From: Ursus arctos
Taxonomy: Eukaryota > Chordata > Mammalia > Carnivora > Ursidae
Direction of reading: 5' to 3'
DNA length: 64,000 nt
Assembly: GCF_023065955.2 (NCBI RefSeq)
Contig: NW_026622875.1
Span: 9,526,501 to 9,590,500 of the forward strand
Below are positions 45,071 through 57,000 of this stretch, piece after piece. How positions within the stretch are numbered: position 1 is the stretch's first letter; every line of letters starts with the position of its first letter. Position numbers and translations under genes: made by a program. The notes beneath the pieces were generated by a model, which did not search any database, was not told the origin of the DNA, and saw nothing but the letters and a program-made list of their open reading frames with translations.

Positions 45071-48000
45071 ACCAAGGGGGGATGGAGTGGGCATGTGGTC
45101 CTGTAGGCCTTATGTTTTGAATGAAGTGAGAGGGCACTGGAGGTCGACCAAGAGTGGGACATCTTAGGTGACCGGGCGAGACGAGATTGTGGCTAATTCC
45201 CTGGGGCTGGTGTGGTTGATTTGGGGTGGGGTGCAAAGAAAGAGGAATCGAGTGGGCTGCCCACTGGGTGGATGATGTGGTCACAGTTGCTTCTATGGAG
45301 GAGTTGGGGGTCAAGTGATTTGTTGGGAAAATCTAGGAAACTCTTTGGACATGTGAACTTGAAGGTGGAGATGCGTGAACTTGAAGATGGTCATTAGAAT
45401 TCTAAATAGAGTTGTGGACGTTATCGAGGCAGATGAAGGGAGATCGTAACTGGACATACAACTTTAGGAATGAACCGCATAAACCTCAAGTAGTGTTTAA
45501 AGCTAGGATGGCATCTTGGAACAAGTCAGAAAAGTTACTGAAGAAGTCCTAGAATTGAGTCCCGGGATCTGAGGGATTCTCTTAATATTTAGAATTTGGG
45601 AAGTGAAGAGGAGGAGGTCAGCAAAGACTGGGAAGAAACAGTGAAGGCGGAGGAGGAAAATCAGGAAAAGCAGGTGTCCTAGAAGCCAAGTGAAGAGAAT
45701 ATTTTCAGAGAGAATGATTAACTTTGTTAAATTCTTCTGAGAAGTTGAGTAGGACTATCAGCTTTGCAAATGCTCTTCAGCCAAGCAGCACAAGGGCCGG
45801 GACCATGGCTGTTTCATTCACCGGTACAGCTCTTGTCCCTAGTAAGTGCTAGATACGTATTGGTGGCATTAGTGAATGGTAGATACACACGTGTCAATTG
45901 ACAAGGCCTGGGTTCTTCTAGTGAAGCAGAAATTGGTTCATGGCTTATTTCAAATTAAAAAATGATTTCAATAGATTAAGAGAGGAAACGATGTTTAAGC
46001 TGGCATATGGAGGGGGGCCTAGGTGGCTCAGTCGGTTAAATCTCTGCCTTCGGCTCAGGTCATGATCCCAGGGCTTACATTGGGCTCTCTGCTCAGCAGG
46101 GAGTCCGCTTCTTTCTCCCTCTGCCCCTGCCTGCCGCTCTGCCTAATTGTGCTCTATCAAATAAATAAATAAAATCTTTTTAAAAATGTTTAAAAAATAA
46201 AATAAATTGGCACATGGATACATTATTCCAAATATCCCAATCACAGGATGTATCCTTGTGTATATTTCCTTTTTTATTTATATGTAAATAGGAAATAGAA
46301 CAAACAAAAGGCATTATGTGTTGGTAATTATAAAATTAATTATTTATAATAAATTGTAAAATTTTCACTGACTTATCAAGATCAGAGTTGGATCTAAGTG
46401 GCTTCATTTCAACACTGAGACCAATCTTAGCATCTTCATTTCTTCCCTTGTGTATATTTCCAGCTTCATTTCTTACATACCCAGTTATATTTATTGAAGG
46501 AAAGCATGTTAGATTATCACTCTTGTTGAGGGAGTTGCAGGGTGCTTATTTTTAAATTAAACTCTTTTAGGTCTATTTCAGTTTTTTAAAAAAATATTTA
46601 TTTAAGAGAGAGAGCACAAGCAGAAGGGGAGGAGCAGAGGGAGAGGGAGAAGCAGGCTCCCTACTGAGCAGGGAGCCTGATGTGGGGCTTGATCCAGGAC
46701 CCTGGGATCAGGACCTGAGCTGAAGGCAGATGCTTAACTGGCTGAGCCACTCAGGTGTCCCAGGCTGTTTCAGTTTAAATGAAGCACTTTAAAAACATCA
46801 ATAAGTTCTTCCCAACTGTTTACCCACATAAACATCCACGGCATTATATTTTAAGGTTTTGATGGTTAAATTTTCTACCAAATATTTACATTCCCACTGT
46901 AGACTCAGGGTTGTGCAAGTTGCTGTGGGCATCGTTCAAGAAGTATTAGACCAATTCATGCATTTAAGGAATTCATGGTTAAAAGGAACAGTCAATAAAG
47001 AACAATACAATATTACACATATAATTACTGCACATGCCAAATTGGGAGAAAAGGGGGAAGATTAATGAGTACGTGGGCAGTTAAGACAGTTTGTTGGGAG
47101 AAATGGGCCTTTAGTTGAAGGATGTGCCTTATTTGGACAGTTAAAGGGAGGTCAGTCCTCTTTTTTCCCCCCTTCCAATTAGTACTTTTACAATTATGAA
47201 TAATAACTAGTGAGAATTAATCATTTAATCTCTTTCTGAAGAACATCAGCACCGTAATGGCCATTGCTGGAACAATGTTACTTCTAAGAAGTATTCGGAT
47301 GGTAAGTTAAAATTTCTTCTCACTTCAAGACTGTTTTTCTCTCAAGCAATGTATCATTTTGTTATTCATATTAGAAGTTTTAAATATTATTTTAGAACAA
47401 TAAACCTATCTTAAGATGTTTGTTTAAAAGTAACGCATCCACAGGATTTGATGGAAAGTTACTGCCGAGTCTGCATTTCCATAATCACTTTTCTTCACGC
47501 TTAAAAAGAAATCTGTAAAGGATTTAGTTGGCTCAAATGCTATAATCACTAAATTTGCATTTCAGTTGTTGTGGAATGTCTCGAAATTGTTTTGTATAGT
47601 GGTTTTAGATTTAGATTACAGTGAAGTTGTCCTTCAGCGCTTAATAATTTATACTTTCTCCGATTTGCAACAATCTGTAAGATCTGTTTAATGAATAAAG
47701 CAAGAACTATGATGTAAAAAAAATAATTTATGCTTTCAGTTAGCATATTGTTTGCCTTTTCAATAATGTTTTAATAATAGGTATTGTGGAATCCATTTGA
47801 TAATTCAGGATTTTTAAGTATTTTTTATATAACTGATTCTTGTCACTGGGTGTAATTGTAGTGTCGTGTTACAGTCCGCTATGGGTTTACTGCTTCTGTG
47901 TATATTTATGTCCTACATTTATTATCTCTATATTGTTTTATGTTACCATTGACTATGTAGCGTTACTGTACTGTAGTACATCTTTTCCAACTCTTGCCTT

Positions 48001-51000
48001 TTCCCTCTGACTCCAGTGTCAGAACTTTTATCCCCCCCTTTTTTTTAATTAAGTGCCTTGAACTTATTTTTAACCTTCTATCTAATCATCTAATACGTTT
48101 TTTCTTTTAACACCTCCATGAGTTTGTGATTCACGTTTAGCTTATATATATTTTAGAATGGAATTTTTGAAACGTTAGCTGTTTTCATTCCATTTTTTTC
48201 TTTATCTTACAATATGTGTTCCATGACATTAGTATTTTGAAGGTTTCAAAATTGTCAAAATACTAAATGATCTGATTAAGAATTTAGGTAAGAATAAGGG
48301 GCGCTTGGATGGCTCAGTCGGTTAAGTGTCTGCCTTCGGCTCAGGTCATGATCCCCTGGGATCAAGTCCCGCATCAGGTCCTTTCTCAACAGGGAGTCTT
48401 CTTTTCCCTCAGCCCCTCACCCAGCTCGTGCTCTCTCTCTCATTCTCTCTTTCAAATAAATAAAATCTTGGGGGCGCCTGGGTGGCACAGCGGTTAAGCG
48501 TCTGCCTTCGGCTCAGGGCGTGATCCCGGCGTTATGGGATCGAGCCCCACATCAGGCTCCTCCACTATGAGCCTGCTTCTTCCTCTCCCACTCCCCCTGC
48601 TTGTGTTCCCTCTCTCGCTGGCTGTCTCTATCTGTGTTAAATAAATAAATAAAATCTTTAAAAAAAAAAAAAAACCAAATAAATAAAATCTTAAAAAAAA
48701 ATTAGGTAAAAATAATGCTGAGGGATTATTTCTTTTTAGCCCTTAAAAATTACATAAATCAATTATAGATCGTTTTAAGTTATACAGTACTAGTAGTTAT
48801 ACAGTAGTAGTATGTTATTGATTTATGCAAATTACTTATTCATTAATATAAATTTATATTAGTATGTTATGAAGTTACTCATTTTAGACTGTAGTTCTGG
48901 TGTCTTTTTTTCTTAGATTTTATGGCTTTTCAAAGTAGTGACTAGTGATGAGAAGAGCAAGCTAAGGAGGTGGAAAAAGAACATTGGAACATTAGGGGAC
49001 AAAAAATTTTGTTGTGTAACAGTTGGGGAACTTTGGCTATAAGTAAGAGAAATCCTGTGCAGTAGTGGCTTAACCAAGTTAAAAGGCTTTTTTTCTCATG
49101 TCATAGACTTTTGGAGGTAGGATGCTGCTGGCATTGCTTCTCTGGCTCAGCGACAGAGAGTTTAGTTTTGTATGATTCTCTGTGCCTTTCCTCATGGCAC
49201 AGAATGGCTGCTCTAGCTCCAAATAGCATATTCATGTTCAAAGTAGGAGGAGAGTGAAAAGGAAGGTGCTAGTCAGATCTTTTCCTTTTATCAGGAAAGC
49301 AAAAGTTTTACCAAAAGCCTTCAGTAGCCTTTTGCTTACATCCTTTTATCATATGTCCACCTCTAGGTGGAAAGGAGGTTGGGAAAACTGCCATTTAGCT
49401 TTTCCGTCCCTTACAGTAGATGATGACAAGGGAGAGAGGCTTGGGAGTGGATATTGCATTAAGCAACCAAGGGCCTGCCACAAGGAGTCTTAATAGCTCC
49501 CCTTTGGCTTTCTTTTGTATTGCTGTTTTTCTCCCCTTTTCCCTCCTCCTGAGTTTACCAAGCTCTCATATTCTTTCAATTACTGGTAGACGAGTCCAAA
49601 TTTCATATTTAAAAAATAAAAAATGATGATTGAGTTCAGTACTGTGCTAAACACTTAATATACATAATTTCATTTAATACTTAAAATAATCCTATGAAAC
49701 AGGTGTTCTTTAAAAAAAAAAGATTGTATTTTATTTATTTATTTAGAGAGTGAGGAGGAGAGGCAGAGGGAGAGAGAGCATCTCGAGCAGACTCCCCACT
49801 GAGTGCAGAGCCTGACGCAGGGCTTGATCCCACGACCCTGAGATTATGACCTGAGCCAAAATCAAGAGTCGAATGCTCAACTGACTAAGGCATCCAGGTG
49901 CCTCGAAACAGGTGTTCTTATACCTAATTTTTATAGATGTGGAGATGGATGCTCGAAGAAGTTGAGTAATTTTCACAAGATCATCCAGCTAGTATGTGGC
50001 AGAACTGGATTTCAAATTTTATCTTCCTGAATGTGAAACCTTATTATTTTCTCTTCACAGTGCTCCCAGCTTTTGTCTGTTTGCCTTTAGGACACTTCCT
50101 TCACCATCTGAAGCTTAGTGACAGTGTTCTTGTTAGTGGCATCTTCTTCTTTGCCTCTTCTAGAGAGCAGGATGTTTATCACAAGCTCAGGATTCACTTC
50201 TTTTAAAGATGTCTTCCCGAATGTTCTTATTCTTTCCATTTTTGACCCTTTAGTATTTATGACTTTATTTACTTATGTGGGGGGGGAAGCAGGGGAAGGG
50301 GCAGAGGGAGTGGGAGAGAGAGAATCTTAAGCAGGCTCCATGGAGCCTGACGTGGGGCTCAATCTCATGACCCTGAAATCATGACCTGAGCCGAAATCAA
50401 GAGTCAGATGCTTAACCAGCTGAGCCACCCAGGCACCCAAACCCTTTAGCACTTATACTTTATTCTTTTTTTTTTTAAAGATTTTATTTATTTGTGAGAG
50501 AGAGAGTGAAAGCAGGATCAGGGGGAGAGGCAGAGGGAGAAGCAGGCTCCCCGCTGAGCAGGGAGCCCGATGCGGGGCTGGATCCCAGGACCCTGGGATC
50601 ATCACCTGAGCTGAAGGCAGACACTTAACCGACTGAGCCACCCAGGTGCCCCTATCTTTTTTTTTTTTTTTAAGATTTTATTTATTTATTTGACACGGAG
50701 AGAGCACAAGCTGGAGTAGCGGCAGGCAGAGGGAGAGGGAGAGTGGGCTTCCCGCCGAGGAGAGAGCCCGAGTGGGGCGTGATCCCAGCCCCCTGAGATC
50801 ATGACCTGAGCCAAAGGCAGACATGCAACAGACTGAGCCACCTGGCCTCCCCCTTATACTTTATCTTAAACCTATTTATGTATTACTCTGCAGTTGTATT
50901 CTCGTTTTCTGTATATTGTTAGTTCATCTTCCAGATAGTGCCTATTATGTGACAGAAACACAGCACCAAACTTTTTGCTGTTGAGGGATTATTGGATGCA

Positions 51001-54000
51001 AAAAGGTAGAGGCAGTGGGATCTGCCTTTAAAGGTTCTTCACACAGACTGTGAATTCCTTGAGAGTAGGAACATGGGTTCTATTTCAGTTTCTTCCCCTC
51101 GCTCTTTAATAATTTCTATAACTCCAAAAATCAAGGCACTCTTGGGTCTTTTTCTGTATATCCTTCAGTGAAAACACCTAAAAATTAGAAAGGGATAGAT
51201 GTTTAGTACTTGAAGATATCTTTAATGACCCTCTCGACTTCTAAGTCTCATTGCTGTGCAAAATATTCTTGGTTTTCCCATGCGATGTGGTTTCCAGGCT
51301 CTTTATCATCTTTTTTCCTCCTCTTCTAGCTTTGGTCTAGTTTGTTGAAGTGTTTTATGAAATGTGATACCCAGGACAGCGCAGTACATTCCATTAGGGC
51401 CTGATTTAGAGCAGTCTCTTCCCTTCTCTCGTTTTGGATCCTGTTCCCTACAGTGTTGCTTGGTGTTTGACCTTTGGTGGGGAGTGGAGAGAAGAGGGAG
51501 TTTGTACTCTTTTTGTAGCCTTGTCACACTTTCACTCATTTTGAGTTCACAATTAACTAAAAGTTCTTAATCTTTTTCATATATGCTACAAATAGTTTAT
51601 TCTCTTATATCCTTCACTAGTTCTGGGGAGTACAGGGGAAGACTTTTACATTTTAGCCCATCATCCTAGTTGTCAAGATCTTTTAAAATATTAACTCTCA
51701 CTCTTAGTATTCATACTTTTTTTTTCTCCAAAAGATTTTATTTTTAAGTAATCTCCGTACCCAATGTGGAGCTCAAACCCACAACCCCAACGTCAAGAGT
51801 TGCAAGCTCCTCCAAATGAGCCAGCCAGGTGCCCCCCTCCTATAAACACTTTGATTAAATCATACTAAAATATTAATATAAAATTAAGGACCAAATTAAA
51901 ATTTTTCCACGGTTATGTCTTGTTAGATGTTTAGATGACAATTTGACATAATTATTTTAAAATGAAAATAATAATGAAATGGTTTTTTTTAATCAACAGA
52001 CATCAAAATTTACAAGTTCTTCAGATATTCCAGTAGAATTTATACGAAAGAATGTTAAACTACGTGGACGATTACGCCGAATAACTGAGAATGGTTTAGA
52101 AATTGAGCATATTCCTATTACTTTACCTATTATATCTTCATGGAAAAGTAAGTAATGTACAAGAATAATACAACTATTTTAGTATTTGTCCATTGGAAGT
52201 TATTTGTAAAATAGCAAAAAAAATGTCATTTTAAGTTTAATAACTTTGTCTGTGGGAGAAAGTACAAACTCTTGGCTTTAAATACAAGGAACTATTTAAT
52301 TTGGCTCCAGGTTTCCTTCCTCCCCTCCTCTTTTTAGTCAGCCGTTCACTATTTCATTCAGGCATTCATGCGTTCTTTCCACAAATATCGAGCAGCAGTT
52401 ATGTTCTAGGCCCTATACTAGCTGTACGGTGCTGAGGGAAACAGACAGGACTGCCCTTGGGAACTCACCGTATAAATGAAAATAGACAACAGACAAATGA
52501 AAATTGTCCTAGGAACTATGAAGAAAAGGAGCAAAGCGCTAGTTTGAGCATTACTAGGCATCATGTGAATGGGGAACCTATAGCTGTAAAGTGATCAGAG
52601 AAAGCCTCATTGATGAGTTGTTATTTAATCAGAGACCTGAAGAATAAGAGGGGGCTAGCTAGGCAGAGGGTGTGTGGGAAATGAACTTGGCTCCTTTGAT
52701 AAGCCGTATGGAGACTGGTAGAGTGCTGTGGTGTAGGGAAGAGGGGGCCAAGAGGAGATTGGAGAGCTGAGCAAGGGCTGGATGTTTCCTGCTGCTATTC
52801 CCCTGTCACCCCACCCACACAGACCTTCCTGCCCGCTGCTTACTTGGGTCCTCCTGCCCTGCAGCACAGTTTGCCCAGAGTGCCTCAGCTCCTGTTGAAC
52901 TCCAGTTGATTCTTTAGTATCCAGCTCAAATGTCAGCTCCTCTGTGAAGCTCTCCTTAGCTCCCAAGCAGAATTAGCCTCTTTCTTTACTACACCCACAA
53001 CAATTTATATACACTGCGGTTACAGTACTTAAACGCATTTTCCTATAATCATGTGTTTAGGTGTATATCCTCCCACCAAACTGAGCCTCTTGTGGGCAGG
53101 GACCTTTTCCTACCTATCTCATTATCACAGTCCCTAGAGAAATAATTGCTAGCCAGTAGAGCCTTGGTAAAACTTGTTGAATAGATTTAGTTATATTTAA
53201 AGATCTTCTTAGTATTATTTTAATTTTATAAAGGAAAGGGGTTCTTATTTTTTACCCTCAAATGAATGAATATCACCCTGTTCAACGAGGTATGACTGTA
53301 AAGGAATATGATTGATTTTCTTTTTCCCCAAACATACCTGACATGATTGATTTCCTTTAACAAATCAAACCGAACTTAAACAATTTGAATGACTGTTGTT
53401 CCCTAAAGAGAGATTACCTAGGATGTTTGTTTTGTTTTGTTTTTTTACTTAGGATGTTTATTTGCTGGCCATTTCGATCAAGCAGGATTTAGACTTCATC
53501 AGCCCTCTACCTTCTCAGTTGTTGTAATGATGTTGTCATAATTTAAATCTCTTCTCGGGGCACCTGAGTGGCGCAGTCATTAAGCGTCTGCCTTCGGCTC
53601 AGGGCATGATCCCAGCGTTCTGGGATCGAGCCCCACATCGGGCTTCTCCTCTGGGAGCCTGCTTCTTCCTCTCCCACTCCCCCTGCTTGTGTTCCCTCTC
53701 TTGCTGGCTCTCTCTCTCTCTGTCAAATAAATAAATAAAATCGTTAAAAATAAATAAATAAATAAACAAATCTCTTCTCTCTGAAATAGTGATGACTCTG
53801 TGAGCAGGCAGCAATGTCACCACCAGGGTTTGTCCAGGCTGTCCACTGCACAACTCTGGGGATGCTGTTCAATGGGAACCTGCTTCCAGAGGTCATGCAG
53901 TGACACAGCACTGTAAATTGCCATATATGCGTATTATTATTAATGGCTTCTCCATCCTGTTCTGGAGCTCACTGAAATGGGTTTTTTACATTATTCCATC

Positions 54001-57000
54001 TGTTACATGCTTGGGTTGCTTTAAAAGAAAACTTGAATACAGATATAAATGGACCTACATCTAGAGAGTCTGGGTGTTTGTAAAGAAACATAATATATTC
54101 AGTTGTTTTGGGTGCGGGGGAAACGTGTGACTTTGAAATTTGCATTTGCAACATGGTATTAAAGCTAGACAATTCTCTGCCTAACCTTTTTAGAAGAGCC
54201 GTGTGGTGTTTTGCTGGTGAAGCTGGCAGGAGTAGAACTCACTGAAACTGGGAAGATGTGGTTACAAAAAGAGTTAAAACCTTCCCAACTGCTATGGTTT
54301 CAACTTCTTGGAAAGGAGAATTCAGTACTCTTTTGCTATCTTCTAGTGAATAAGGTAAGTAGTGTGAAGAAATAATGAGCAATATTTTATTCTTTTTATT
54401 TGCACATAAACATCATTAATTAGAACCTTGAATCTACAGTGGAACTGAATTTTTGTCTTAACTGCTACTCATAGTGATTATGTATAGCGAACCAGGTGTT
54501 TCCTATATAAATTTCGTTATTAAATTTTATTTGTTTATTACAGAAAAAAATGGAAAATTAAGAAAATGGAAAAAACTTAAACTTAGTAATGACTTTGGAC
54601 ATTGCTCATTTAAGGATTATCTTTACACATTGACTTATACATGAGTATAGTGTATCACCCTTGTTATTAGAAACCGCCTGTTGAGTGAGCCCTGTCAACC
54701 GGAAACTGCAAAGAACGAGGGGGTTTTCTGAAGTAAATAGTGCTCAGTCTCTGAACTGTGAAGGCGAGCATATTTAGATATTGTTTATGATCAGGAATCA
54801 GGCAGCTAAAGACTTTGCCTCAGAGTGTTCTTACCGTTAGGACTGACCACAGCCACTGTGTGACTGGGGTGCTTGGAGCTCCGTCAGTGTTGCTGTGTTG
54901 TCACTGCCCCGAGTCCTTGCGTGTGCCTTAATTCGTACTGCTTTTAGTGGACGGATGCTGAAAAAAGAGTGTGGAAAATCAAATAGGTAAAGTGTTGTGA
55001 CAGGATTAAGAACAGTTTTCTTAGTCTTAAAGTCCCTTATTATATAACAAAAAAAATAATCTGAAAAAATAACCTCACATTAAAGGGATTAAATTGTAAC
55101 CATTTTAATTCTGCAGAACTTTTTGAACTATTAATAGAAAGCCTCATGAAACCCATTAATTTCCAGATCATATTCAGTTCTTTCAAAACAAGAATTCTCC
55201 AACACTGATTTGTTGAAGTGTTTTACAGTTAAAAGTAAGCTGGTAGGGGTCCCTGGCTGGCTCAGTCAGTAGAGCACGCAACTCTTGATCTTGGAGTTCG
55301 GAGTTCAGGCCCCACGTTGGGTGTAGAGATTATTTACAAATAAAATATTAAAAAAAAAAAAAAAGAAAAGTAAGCTGGTAATACAAAATATATAAAGATG
55401 CCAAAGACCTTACAAAAATATTATCTTCTCTGGGAGCCTGGCTGGCTCAGTTGGTGGAGCATGTGACTCTTGATCCTGGGGTCATGAATTAGAGCCCCAC
55501 GTTGGGTGTGGAGATACTTAAAAATAATGAAAAAAAAAAAAATGTTGGGAGCCTGGATAGCTCCGTAGGTTAAGTGTCCGACTCCTGATTTCTGCTCAGG
55601 TCATGATCTCAGGGTCGTGAAATCAAGCCCTGCATTGGGCTCTGCACGCAGTGCGGTCGTCTATTCGAGATTCTCTTCTTCTCCCTCCGTTCCTCCCCCT
55701 GCTGGTCCCTGTGTATGTGCACTCTCTCTCGAATAAATAAATAAATAGAATCTATTTATTTATTTGAGAGAGAGAGACAGAGAGAGCACACCTGCACACA
55801 TGAGGAGGCAGAGAGAGGGAGGGGCAGAGGGAGAAGCAGAGTCACTGCTGAGCTGGGAGCCTGACAGGGGGCTCGATCCCAGGACCCTGAGATCAGGACC
55901 TGAGCCTAAGGCAGCCGCTTAACTGACTGAGCCACCCAGGCACCCCATAAGTAAAATCTTTAAAAATAAATAAAATTGGGGCACCTGGGTGGCTCAGTCG
56001 TTAAGTGTCTGCCTTCAGCTCGAGTCCTGATCCCCAGGGTCCTGGGATCGAGACCCGCATCAGGCTCCCTGCTCGGTGGGAAGCCTGCTTCTCCCTCTCC
56101 CACTCCCCCTGCTTGTGTTCCCTCTCTCACTGTGTCTCTGTAAAATAAAGAAAATCTTTAAAAAAATAAAATAAATAAAATAAAATAAAAAATAATAATA
56201 AATAAAAATAATTTTTTAAAAATTAAAAACACATTATCTTCAAAGTTGAGAAGTGTATTTTACTTATCCTTCAATACCACCTTATGGAGTCATTGTTTTT
56301 ACTCCCATTTACAGATGGCTCTCGGTAACCAAGTGGAAGAGCCTGTATTCAACCCAGCTCTTTCTGGCTCCTGAGCTCATACTTCGCCCTATATACTTTA
56401 GCTTATATTGCTTCCTAGGTGACCAAACTATGCAGTATATGCATACTGTAGTAATTTACATCTGTTGAATTTTGCTAATGTGTGAGATTGAATTTTAGTT
56501 ATTCTGATTTTTTTTATTCCGATTTTGGTTTAAGGGAATGAGCTCTGAAAATTTAAAAGATTGAGAAAAATATGATAAATCCTTTAAGACTGTATATATT
56601 AACTCATTATTATGACCAAAAGTTACTGCATTTAAGGGAAAAAAGGTTACTTTCTTCCTTCAGAAAGTCCTAAAAAATGTCTCCTACTTGAAACCTGGAG
56701 TTTTCAGATTTTTAGAATTTAACTGCGAAGTACTTGACTAACAAAGCTCTTAAATTATTAACATGTTGCTAAAATTAATCTTGTTAGGTTAAAAATCCCA
56801 CAAGGACTATATAAATAGCTAAGCAGGCTCTCCTTTTTTTATTTTAAGATTTTAAAAAAAATTTTAATTACTCTCTACACCCAACATGGGGCTCAAACCC
56901 ACAACCCCAAGATCAAGAGTCGCAGGTCCACTGACTGAGCCAGCCAGGCGCCCCAGCACGATCTCCTTTATACTGTAAATTAGTAGGAAAAATCCCATTT

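Noticed and set aside
44346..45314. 322-codon open frame on the - strand across the C3orf33 CpG island
   Set aside because: Pro/Arg/Ser-rich translation with no domain, overlapping C3orf33 exon 1 and its island. Long open frames are expected where GC content suppresses stop codons.
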